From Cryobacterium sp. Y11 (GTDB taxonomy: Bacteria > Actinomycetota > Actinomycetes > Actinomycetales > Microbacteriaceae), in contig NZ_PJJO01000058.1 of NCBI RefSeq assembly GCF_002929535.1, positions 62,001 through 126,000 of the forward strand: 64,000 bases of DNA. Reading direction: 5' to 3'. Below the pieces are notes generated by a model that was given only the letters and a program-made list of their open reading frames with translations, had not been told where the DNA came from and searched no databases. The number at the start of each line of letters is the position of its first letter. Position 1 is the stretch's first letter. Of the stretch, positions 36,852 through 44,957 are shown one piece after another. Position numbers and translations under genes: made by a program.

Positions 36852-37792
36852 TGCTCGCGGTGGCCAGGAGCGACGCCCCCTCCGGCGCTGATTCGGTCGA
36901 CCGGGCAGTGGATCTCGTTCATTCGTCGCCCGCCCGGGCCCAGCGCCGAGGCGACTCCTCGTTCACGGGACTCATTCCCTTCCTGGTCTTCATTGCTCTC
37001 TTTCTCGGCGTTCCGATCTGCGGCATCGTGCTGTCGGCGTTTCGAGTGGCCGATGTCAACGACCCGGGAAGCTACGTGCCTAGCCTGGCCAACTTTGTGG
37101 CCAGTTTTCGGGGAGCGTCCTGGGATGCAATGCAGAACAGCCTGCAGATCAGCGTGATCGCGGCCCTGATCGGTGGCGTCGTCGGTCTGGCCCTCGCGCA
37201 GGCAATTCTCACTACGCGCTCCAAGAAACTCATCGCTGTCGTCACCGTGCTGACGAGCGTGCTTGCCAATTCCGGAGGCGTTCCCCTCGCGTTTTCCTTC
37301 ATCGCGGCGGTCGGTAACGCCGGCATTATGACGGGGCTTCTGTCACTGACAGACCTGGGTTTCACCCTCTACAGCAGCGGCGGACTCATCCTGATGTATC
37401 AGTATTTTCTGATCCCGACGATGGTCATGGTTGTTTTGCCCACCCTGGCCGGCCTGCGCCTGGAATGGAAGGAGGCGGCGGCATCCGTGGGGGCAACCAG
37501 CTGGTACTTCTGGAAGAAGGTCGGCTTGCCGATCGCTACTCCGGCGATCCTGGCCGGATTCGTTCTGCTCTTTGGCGCATCGTTTGCGACCCACGCCTCG
37601 GCTGCGGCACTGATCGGAGGCGGCGGGGTACCCCTTATTACCCTGCGCATCGACAGCGGACTGGCCGGTGGCAACTTGGCCGGCCAGGAGAATGTGGCCA
37701 TGGCATTGGGTGTCAACATGATCGTCGTTGCCCTGGTTGTCTTGCTCATTTACATGCCGCTGCAGAAACGGAGTCTGAAATGGTTCAAATGA
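36851..37792 (+). CDS. ABC permease subunit 1 (PhnU/PotB-like)
   Basis: A 313-residue membrane protein with about six helices and the EAA loop LEWKEAAASVGATSWYFWKK (about 211-230). It overlaps the upstream stop by one base (TGATG), with the ATG at 36851 used as start. The helices LIPFLVFIALFLGVPICGIV near the N terminus and MALGVNMIVVALVVLLIYM near the C terminus are clear. It forms the transmembrane channel with the next gene product. Confidence 0.9.
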   Translation: MLAVARSDAPSGADSVDRAVDLVHSSPARAQRRGDSSFTGLIPFLVFIALFLGVPICGIVLSAFRVADVNDPGSYVPSLANFVASFRGASWDAMQNSLQISVIAALIGGVVGLALAQAILTTRSKKLIAVVTVLTSVLANSGGVPLAFSFIAAVGNAGIMTGLLSLTDLGFTLYSSGGLILMYQYFLIPTMVMVVLPTLAGLRLEWKEAAASVGATSWYFWKKVGLPIATPAILAGFVLLFGASFATHASAAALIGGGGVPLITLRIDSGLAGGNLAGQENVAMALGVNMIVVALVVLLIYMPLQKRSLKWFK

Positions 37793-38655
37793 GGCAGTCA
37801 ACGCGCGCGACTCGGGGCATCCGGGTCGTGGCGCCGGGGCTCAGTTGGGCATTGATTATCTTGGTGGCGCTCTACATTGCGGTACCGATGCTCTGCGCTT
37901 TAGCCTTCAGCATCTACGTGCCCACAACCGGATTTACCTTTGTGCCGTATCTGGAATCGGTGCGTGACCCGGGATTTTTCGGTGCGCTTTCGCTGACGCT
38001 GCTCATTACTGTTCTGACCGTTGTCGGGTTGCTGGCCATTATGGTTCCGACCATGGTGTATCTCCACCTGAAGGCGCCCCGGTGGCGCCCTGTTATTGAG
38101 ATCGTCTGCACCATCCCCCTCGTCGTACCGTCAATCGCTCTCGCGGCCGGATTAGTCACCGTGCTGCGCAGCATGGCCAGTTTCGGTCGTGGTTCTGTGC
38201 CAGCTCAGATTAGCCAGCTACTGCAAAACCCCGACCTGCCCATCGTGCTGGTCGGCAGCTACATCGTCTTGACCCTGCCATTCGTCTTTCGATCGCTCGA
38301 TGCTGGTCTGCGCACCATTGACCTGCGCACCCTCGTCGAGAGCGCACATTCACTCGGGGCCAGCGGCGCCACAGTGCTTCGGCGGGTCATTCTGCCCAAT
38401 GTTAAGGGGCCGGTCATCTTCTGTGCCTTCTTCTGTATTGCACTGTGCCTGGGTGAATTCACTATGGCAGTGACGCTGGGCTACCGAACTCTGCCGGTTT
38501 GGCTCACTCAAATTGCCGGATCCAATTTTCGCGCGTCAATCTCCATGTCCCTCCTCATTAACGCCCTCACTTGGGCACTGTTGATCGCCATGACCGTACT
38601 GGCCGGACGGGCAGCTCCCGCGCGCGTCCTGGCCTTGAAAGGACACAAATCGTGA
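37789..38655 (+). CDS. ABC permease subunit 2 (PhnV/PotC-like)
   Basis: A 288-residue permease with the EAA loop RTLVESAHSLGASGATVLRR (about 182-201) and at least six hydrophobic helices (LSWALIILVALYIAVPMLCA; IPLVVPSIALAAGLVTVL). I start it at the ATG in the ATGA overlap with the preceding permease; the longer open frame upstream lies inside that gene. Confidence 0.9.
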   Translation: MRQSTRATRGIRVVAPGLSWALIILVALYIAVPMLCALAFSIYVPTTGFTFVPYLESVRDPGFFGALSLTLLITVLTVVGLLAIMVPTMVYLHLKAPRWRPVIEIVCTIPLVVPSIALAAGLVTVLRSMASFGRGSVPAQISQLLQNPDLPIVLVGSYIVLTLPFVFRSLDAGLRTIDLRTLVESAHSLGASGATVLRRVILPNVKGPVIFCAFFCIALCLGEFTMAVTLGYRTLPVWLTQIAGSNFRASISMSLLINALTWALLIAMTVLAGRAAPARVLALKGHKS

Positions 38656-39719
38656 CGCTTGCAGCAGCAACGGCTCACCCCCGAAGCGCAACGGGGGCGC
38701 GTATCGAGTACACCTCGGTAAGCAAGAAGTTTGGTGACACCACCGTGCTCACCGGTCTTAACCTCACAGTTGAACCCGGGGAATTCGTCGCGCTGCTCGG
38801 GCCTTCTGGCTGCGGAAAAACAACGGCGCTGCGTATTCTCGCCGGGTTCGAGACCGCGTCGAGCGGTACTCTCACGGTGGACGGGCGCGATGTATTGCCG
38901 GTCCCGGCCCACCGTCGCGGCATTGGCATGGTGTTTCAGTCGTACAGTCTGTTTCCCAACCTCAGTGTGGCTGACAACGTATCGTTCGGACTCGTTGTGC
39001 GACGCGAAGGCAAGGCCAAGCGGGTAGCGAAACTGACTTCACTGCTCGATCTGGTCGGGCTGCCCGGTTTCGCTGATCGGTTTCCGGCCCAACTCTCCGG
39101 CGGACAGCAACAGCGCGTCGCGCTCGCACGAGCCCTCGCCGTTGAGCCGCGGGTACTGCTCTTGGACGAACCCCTGTCGGCTCTGGATGCCAGGGTGCGC
39201 GCCTCACTCCGGGAGGAGATTCGCAACCTGCAACTCCGGCTCGGGATCACGATGCTCTTCGTCACCCATGACCAGGATGAAGCGCTAGCGATGGCCGATC
39301 GGGTGGCGGTGATGCGGGGCGGTGGAATCGAACAGATTGACCGGCCGGGGGTTCTGTACGACCAACCGAGCACTGATTTCGTTGCTCGTTTCGTTGGTAC
39401 GACGAACCAACTCGCCGTCGCCCGCGGCGCGGCCGTTCCCGAACTCTGGGCACCCCACCAGGATGGCGATCGTGATTTGCTCTATGTGCGGCCCGAATTG
39501 CTCCTGCTGGAGGCGTCCGAGCGCGGATCTGCCCACATCGTTTCCCACCTTTACCGCGGTGCGACCACTCGCATTACGGCCAAGATCGAGGGTGACATTA
39601 GCCATGGAAGTTCCGAGATCAAGGTCGACGTTCCTTCCGCTAGCGTCACCGAGTTACCCATTGGCCTGAGAGTTCAGGTTCGACTGACGGGGCGCCCGGC
39701 GCTTCGGATGGAGGCATAA
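38652..39719 (+). CDS. ABC transporter ATP-binding protein (PotA/FbpC-like)
   Basis: A 355-residue ATPase. It shows Walker A LLGPSGCGKTT, Q-loop GMVFQSYSLFPNLSV, signature LSGGQQQRVALARAL, Walker B LLLDEPLSALDA and H-loop FVTHDQDEAL, all intact. A C-terminal TOBE-like regulatory domain covers about residues 250-355. The GTG start overlaps the permease stop by GTGA. It powers the importer encoded by the preceding three genes. Confidence 0.94.
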   Translation: MTLAAATAHPRSATGARIEYTSVSKKFGDTTVLTGLNLTVEPGEFVALLGPSGCGKTTALRILAGFETASSGTLTVDGRDVLPVPAHRRGIGMVFQSYSLFPNLSVADNVSFGLVVRREGKAKRVAKLTSLLDLVGLPGFADRFPAQLSGGQQQRVALARALAVEPRVLLLDEPLSALDARVRASLREEIRNLQLRLGITMLFVTHDQDEALAMADRVAVMRGGGIEQIDRPGVLYDQPSTDFVARFVGTTNQLAVARGAAVPELWAPHQDGDRDLLYVRPELLLLEASERGSAHIVSHLYRGATTRITAKIEGDISHGSSEIKVDVPSASVTELPIGLRVQVRLTGRPALRMEA

Positions 39720-41684
39720 ATGCAAGTCCAATTTCTCAACACCAGCATTGACGTGAGCGCGAGCTTGCTGCCGGGTGCGGCATCCGCAATCATCTTTGAC
39801 TGCGACGGACTACTCGCGGACACCGAAGATCTCTGGTTGCGGGCCGTGGCTGCCTGCGCGAACGCACGGGGCGCGGCCCTGACAGACCTGGCCGGTTTTC
39901 GTGGTGGCGCGATAGACGACGTGGCCGCGCAGCTCGTGACGATTTTCGCCGCTGCCGGGCTTTCGACCCCCTCAGTGGACGAATTAATGGAGTCGTTATC
40001 CGACGAATTTCAATTGCTCATCGCCCAGGAGGCGACCGCGATGCCGGGAGCCCTTGCCCTGGTGAGGGAACTCGCGTCACGATTCCCCGTTGCGGTCGCG
40101 TCAAACAGTCCGCGCGCGCTGCTCGATCAGATCTTGGATCGTATCGGTGTGCGGGACTTGATCACGTGTTCCGTCGCCCGGGATGAGGTGTCGGCGGGCA
40201 AACCCGCTCCCGAGCTGTACGTAGCTGCCCTCCGCAAACTGCACGAACTCGATTCGTCGGTGAACGCCGAGACGGCCGTTGCGTTCGAAGACTCGGCGGT
40301 GGGGGCGGTGGCTGCGATGAGCGCCGGCCTTCTCGTTGTCGGCGTCAACGCTGACCCGGCCGTGGTTCTCGACTGCCACGTGCGGCACACCACTCTGCTC
40401 GACGAAGAACTTGTCGATTGGGCCCGCATTGTGGAGCGGGAGCAGCCCGTGCAGTTCGGGCCACACACCCTCATCCACGGCAGTTTCGACGCGGCGACGT
40501 CGACTCTGACCGTGCAGTGCCAGTACCCGGCCGAACAGTCGGCGCGCGTGCAGGTGTATGCGCAGGGTGACTGTCTGTGGAACGAGCTGCCAGCAGGTCG
40601 ACCCGTGGCATCGGCATCCGTGCTGACCGAAAGCAAATCTGTATCAATGGATCTGACCCACCTTGCTGAGGGGACCTATCGTTTTTTGCTGGTGACGGAT
40701 GGCGTGGTCCCGGAATGGAATGGGCGCACCGGTGAATTCACGGTGCGCTCCACCCGGCCAGTAGCGCAGGCCGTAGCGCCCGCTGCGGACACTCCGGAAT
40801 TGCCGGAGCAGGGTGTGAGCGCCATGACCTGGAATCTCTGGTTTGGCGGGTGCCATTCCAACGACGGCCACGCCAAGCAGGTGGCGTATCTTCGGGAATC
40901 TCTCCACTCGATCGTGGCACTGCAGGAGTCTTTCGGGGATCATGGCCGTCGGTTGGCGGCAGCGATGGGGTGGAATATCGCGCAACAGGGTCATGACACC
41001 GCAGTGATAAGCCCGTATCCACTGTCGCTTCACGCCACCGAAACCGATCCCTTCGCTACCTGTGCCACCGTTTTCACACCGACAGGCGCCGTCACGGTGT
41101 GGTCAGTTCACCTGTGGCACTCGGACTACGGCCCCTATACGGCCGATGATGCCCGTATCCCTGCGCGCTATACCCTCGCCAGCCGGGGCGAACGCCGGCG
41201 CGCAGCCGAGCTCGCGAAAATCTTGTCTGAACAGGGCCGGCTCGAGCGCGAGGACGTCGTGTCTGCCCAGGATCCGATTCTCATCATGGGTGATTTCAAC
41301 GTGCCCTCGCATCTGGATTGGAAGCCGGGATACCGCGCCAATACTGTCGAGTGGCCCACCTCACGCATGCTCAAGGGCGCGGGGTACGCCGACGCGTTTC
41401 GCGTCGTGCATCCGAACGCCGGTGCCGTGCCCGGGCACACCTGGTCGCCGATCATCCCAAACAATGAGGAGCCTCGGGACCGGATCGACTTCATCTTTAG
41501 CCGCGGCGCGCACGCCTTGGCGGCATACACCGTCGCCGGTGAGACCGAGAGCGGGGCGGTGTTGATACCCACTGCCGCAGAAAAACGCCACATTGGACGG
41601 GGTGCAAATGTGCTGGGCCACCACCTTGAGAATGCGTGGCCAACCGACCACGCAGCTGTTGTGGCTCGGTTGAGCTGGAGGTGA
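39720..41684 (+). CDS. HAD phosphatase - endonuclease/exonuclease/phosphatase (EEP) fusion
   Basis: A 654-residue cytoplasmic protein (no signal peptide) that starts on the base after the ATPase stop. Residues 20-240 are a HAD-IA phosphatase with the nucleophile motif IIFDCDGLLADTE (Asp 27 and Asp 29), SNSPRALLDQ, SAGKPAPELY and AFEDSAVGAV. A beta-sandwich-like linker covers about 245-345. Residues 365-654 are an EEP-fold phosphodiesterase with MTWNLWFGG, VALQESFG, MGDFNVPSHLDW, DRIDFIF and the catalytic end TDHAAVV (642-648). Together the domains could split a phosphodiester and then remove the phosphate. Substrate unknown. Confidence 0.88.
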   Translation: MQVQFLNTSIDVSASLLPGAASAIIFDCDGLLADTEDLWLRAVAACANARGAALTDLAGFRGGAIDDVAAQLVTIFAAAGLSTPSVDELMESLSDEFQLLIAQEATAMPGALALVRELASRFPVAVASNSPRALLDQILDRIGVRDLITCSVARDEVSAGKPAPELYVAALRKLHELDSSVNAETAVAFEDSAVGAVAAMSAGLLVVGVNADPAVVLDCHVRHTTLLDEELVDWARIVEREQPVQFGPHTLIHGSFDAATSTLTVQCQYPAEQSARVQVYAQGDCLWNELPAGRPVASASVLTESKSVSMDLTHLAEGTYRFLLVTDGVVPEWNGRTGEFTVRSTRPVAQAVAPAADTPELPEQGVSAMTWNLWFGGCHSNDGHAKQVAYLRESLHSIVALQESFGDHGRRLAAAMGWNIAQQGHDTAVISPYPLSLHATETDPFATCATVFTPTGAVTVWSVHLWHSDYGPYTADDARIPARYTLASRGERRRAAELAKILSEQGRLEREDVVSAQDPILIMGDFNVPSHLDWKPGYRANTVEWPTSRMLKGAGYADAFRVVHPNAGAVPGHTWSPIIPNNEEPRDRIDFIFSRGAHALAAYTVAGETESGAVLIPTAAEKRHIGRGANVLGHHLENAWPTDHAAVVARLSWR

Positions 41685-41746
41685 CGGCGGAGCCCGGCCG
41701 CAGGCATCCGTTCGGCCGTGTCTGCGGTCACGTTTAGAGTTGCATC

Positions 41747-43660
41747 ATGAGCAGTATGCACGGCGCGGGCAGTGGGCCAGCGCCCCAGACAGGGCGCTAC
41801 GGTAAGGCGCGCACGCGCATTAGCCGGGGGGATGTCGCGGCGCAGCGCGAGCAAAACGCGCAGGCGCCGCAGATTCCGAACCTGCTCCGGCGCATACTCG
41901 AGCTTTTCGTTCCGCACCGCGCCGCCCTGACGGTGACCATCATTCTCGTGCTGATTGCGGCCGCCGTGTCGGTCATTCCGCCGCTACTCACCCAGCGTGC
42001 GTTTGACGAGGGATTGTTCCCGCCAGGGGACACCCCGAACCTGTCCCGATTGGGGCTGCTCGTTGGAATCATGATGGCGCTCTATCTCGGCTCAGCGCTG
42101 CTTGGTGTCTGGCAGACCTGGCTCACCGCGACGGTGGGCAACAAGGTAATGGGCGCCTTGCGGGTGCGGCTGTTCACCCATTTGCAAGCCATGGAGCTGA
42201 GCTTCTTCACCAAAACAAAGACCGGCGTCATTCAATCCCGGTTGCAAAACGATGTCGGTGGGGTAGCCAGCGTGCTGACCAACACCATTTCCAGCGTGCT
42301 CGGCAATACCGTGACGGTGATTGCAGCGTTCGTGGCGATGCTGCTGCTCAACTGGCAGCTGACGATCGTGGCCGTCGTTTTGATGCCGATTTTGGTCTTT
42401 GCTCAGCGCAGGGTAGGACAGGTGCGCGCCCGTATCGCCGGCAAAACGCAGGAGTCGCTGTCCGACATGACCGCGATCACCCAGGAAGCACTGAGTGTGT
42501 CTGGCATTCTGTTGTCAAAGAGTTTCACCAGGCAAAACGCCGAAATTGGGCGGTATGCCGAGGAGAACGACAACCAGATTCGCCTGCAGGTCAGCCAGCA
42601 GATGAGTGGTCAGTGGTTCTTCGCCATGGTGAACATCTTCCTGTCGAGCATTCCGGCCATTGTCTATCTTGTCGCGGGATGGCTGATGTTCAACGGCCAA
42701 GTGGATGTCACGGCCGGCACGATCGTCGCGTTCACGACCGTGCAAGCCCGCCTGATGTTTCCACTCATGGGTCTGATGCGAGTCGCGCTCGACCTGCAGA
42801 CCTCAAGCGCCCTGTTCGCGCGCATCTTCGAGTACCTCGACCTGGTGCCGGCGATCACCGACAAACCGGGCGCGACGCTGGTGCCTTCGGTGGGTGCTTC
42901 GCGTGGCCGGGTCGAGTTCGACCGGGTACGGTTCGCCTACCCGGATGCCGGGGCCGAGGCCCGCCCGACCCTCGACGACGTGTCGCTGACGATCGAGCCG
43001 GGGCAGTTTGCCGCCTTCGTCGGGCCCTCCGGCGCGGGCAAGACCACGGTGTCGTACCTGATTCCGAGGTTTTACGAAACCTCGGCCGGCCGGGTGCTGT
43101 TCTCCGGCATCGACGTGCGCGACCTCGAGCAGGAATCGCTCGTCTCTCACATCGGAATCGTCAGCCAGGAAACCTACCTGTTTCACGCGACTATTGCCGA
43201 GAACCTGCGCTACGCCAAGCCAGAGGCAACGGATGCCGAGCTGGTCACGGCCGCGCGCGCCGCCAACATCCACGACACCATCGACTCGTTCCCCGAGAAG
43301 TACGACACCATGGTGGGGGAGCGCGGCTACCGGCTGTCTGGCGGCGAGAAGCAGCGCATCGCGATCGCGCGTGTGCTCCTGAAGGACCCCCCAGTGCTCA
43401 TTCTCGATGAGGCAACGAGCGCGCTTGACTCCATTTCGGAGAGCGTTGTGCAGGCCGCCCTCGACACCGCGAGCCATGGTCGTACAACCATCGCCATCGC
43501 GCACCGGCTGTCGACGATCGTCGCTGCCGACGTGATCTTTGTCGTCGACGCCGGCCGCATCGTCGAGCGTGGCACCCACGCCGAACTGCTCGCCCGTGGA
43601 GCGTTCTACGCGGGCCTCTACGCCCGCCAAGTCACCGCGAGCCCCGACCTCGCCGTCTAA
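41747..43660 (+). CDS. ABC exporter (ABCB-type, TMD-NBD)
   Basis: A 637-residue half-transporter that works as a dimer. Six transmembrane helices lie at about 60-350 (MELSFFTKTKTGVIQSRLQN is the coupling helix). The nucleotide-binding domain has Walker A FVGPSGAGKTT, signature YRLSGGEKQRIAIARVLL, Walker B PPVLILDEATSALD and H-loop AIAHRLSTI. A basic 40-residue N-terminal tail precedes the first helix. It is not closely coupled to either neighbouring importer operon. The exported compound is unknown. Confidence 0.93.
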   Translation: MSSMHGAGSGPAPQTGRYGKARTRISRGDVAAQREQNAQAPQIPNLLRRILELFVPHRAALTVTIILVLIAAAVSVIPPLLTQRAFDEGLFPPGDTPNLSRLGLLVGIMMALYLGSALLGVWQTWLTATVGNKVMGALRVRLFTHLQAMELSFFTKTKTGVIQSRLQNDVGGVASVLTNTISSVLGNTVTVIAAFVAMLLLNWQLTIVAVVLMPILVFAQRRVGQVRARIAGKTQESLSDMTAITQEALSVSGILLSKSFTRQNAEIGRYAEENDNQIRLQVSQQMSGQWFFAMVNIFLSSIPAIVYLVAGWLMFNGQVDVTAGTIVAFTTVQARLMFPLMGLMRVALDLQTSSALFARIFEYLDLVPAITDKPGATLVPSVGASRGRVEFDRVRFAYPDAGAEARPTLDDVSLTIEPGQFAAFVGPSGAGKTTVSYLIPRFYETSAGRVLFSGIDVRDLEQESLVSHIGIVSQETYLFHATIAENLRYAKPEATDAELVTAARAANIHDTIDSFPEKYDTMVGERGYRLSGGEKQRIAIARVLLKDPPVLILDEATSALDSISESVVQAALDTASHGRTTIAIAHRLSTIVAADVIFVVDAGRIVERGTHAELLARGAFYAGLYARQVTASPDLAV

Positions 43661-43979
43661 ACCGTCCCGCCCCAGCTTTCTGCACCCAACTTCCTGGACC
43701 AGGCCCGGTCCCGGGGCCGATGACAGATCATGGGCCCGGCGCTCCAAGGTGGGCCCGGCGCAGGCCGCGTAGTCCAAATCCGCTCTGATGTAGTCGGCTG
43801 TGCAGCTCCCCAACGAAGCGCAGGATTTCAGCCAGCTGGTGAAGCGAACTCGCAATCGAGCCCGACGATCTTCGTCGAATACGAAATCAATTTTCAGTTT
43901 TTAGCATTTATTGAAATTAACGTTCAACGTTCATCTACATGGCGGAGCGCGTTCACAATGGCTGCCTAACGTCGCTGTT
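43661..43979. other. 319-bp intergenic region with GGGCCC repeats and AT-rich promoter zone
   Basis: TGGGCCCGGCGC occurs twice (43731-43742, 43750-43761), and similar units lie at 54207 and 58526. Its 3' part (43886-43935) is unusually AT-rich for this genome and contains TTTTCAG and TTGAAATT, which is where the promoter and operator of the RpiR gene are expected. No gene was seen. Confidence 0.45.
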
Positions 43980-44870
43980 GTGACCGAAACAACAATTCCT
44001 GAGCTTGCCACTTCACCGCAGGCCCCGGGCACACTTCATACCGCGGAACGAGTCCGTGCCAGACTGACCGACTTCAGTCCGGCCGAACGACGCGTGGCGG
44101 AAGCTGTCCTGCGGGACCCCTTTGGTATCATCCACCTGTCAGTGAGCGAACTTGCCGCCATCGCCTGCACCAGTCCCGCCACGGTCATACGATTCTGCGT
44201 GAGTCTAGGCCTGCGTGGTTTCCAGGAGCTCAAGATCACCCTGGCCAGCGAGTCCATCCCGAGCGCACGCCGTGTCCTCGGCGACATCGTTCCCGGCGAT
44301 GGGGTCGCCGAGATCACACTCAAGGTCCTGGATGGAACTGCCAGAGCCGTCGGACAAGCCGCCCAGACTCTCGACCTGAGTGTGCTGGAAGCGATTGCCG
44401 TACAGGTCGTTGGCGCCCGACGCGTGCTTTTCGGAGCGGTCGGTACCTCTGCACCGCTAGCACTCGATACCGCCTACCGGCTCACGCAAATCGGGATCGA
44501 TGCCTCTTTTGCTCTCGACGTACATACCCAACATGTCAGTGCACGGATGCTCCGCCCCGGCGATGTCTTCTTTGCTATCAGTCACACGGGCTCCACTTTT
44601 GAAACCCTCGCCACTGCCCGCGCCGCCAAGCTGTCTGGCGCCACAACGGTCGCCCTGACAAGTTTTTCGCACTCGCCATTGACTGACGTCGCAGACTTCA
44701 GTCTTATCGCGGGGAGCGCCGAAACTGCCTACCGGGTCGAATCCATGACGAGCCGAATCGTGCACTTTGCCGTGCTCGATGCGCTCTTTGTCACCTTGGC
44801 GCTACGTACCAGCACCAGCTCAGCGCACCTGGCCATGACCGAGGATGTGCTCATCGAGCACCGCATCTGA
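43980..44870 (+). CDS. MurR/RpiR-family regulator (HTH-SIS)
   Basis: About 296 residues. The N-terminal RpiR helix-turn-helix (DFSPAERRVAEAVLRDPFGI, LSVSELAAIACTSPATVIRF) is followed by a SIS sugar-phosphate-binding domain (about 130-260) with VLFGAVGTSAPLALDTAYRL and FFAISHTGSTFETLATARAA. RpiR proteins usually sense phosphosugars. It directly precedes the phosphodiesterase and importer genes and probably controls them. The GTG at 43980 is the chosen start, as no strong ribosome site is visible. Confidence 0.88.
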   Translation: MTETTIPELATSPQAPGTLHTAERVRARLTDFSPAERRVAEAVLRDPFGIIHLSVSELAAIACTSPATVIRFCVSLGLRGFQELKITLASESIPSARRVLGDIVPGDGVAEITLKVLDGTARAVGQAAQTLDLSVLEAIAVQVVGARRVLFGAVGTSAPLALDTAYRLTQIGIDASFALDVHTQHVSARMLRPGDVFFAISHTGSTFETLATARAAKLSGATTVALTSFSHSPLTDVADFSLIAGSAETAYRVESMTSRIVHFAVLDALFVTLALRTSTSSAHLAMTEDVLIEHRI

Positions 44871-44957
44871 CCCCGCCTATCGCGCGAAATCTTCGATTCA
44901 TCGAGCGACCTGAACCCCTGCAATTCGAATACTCACAACACGAGAAGGAACCTATCC

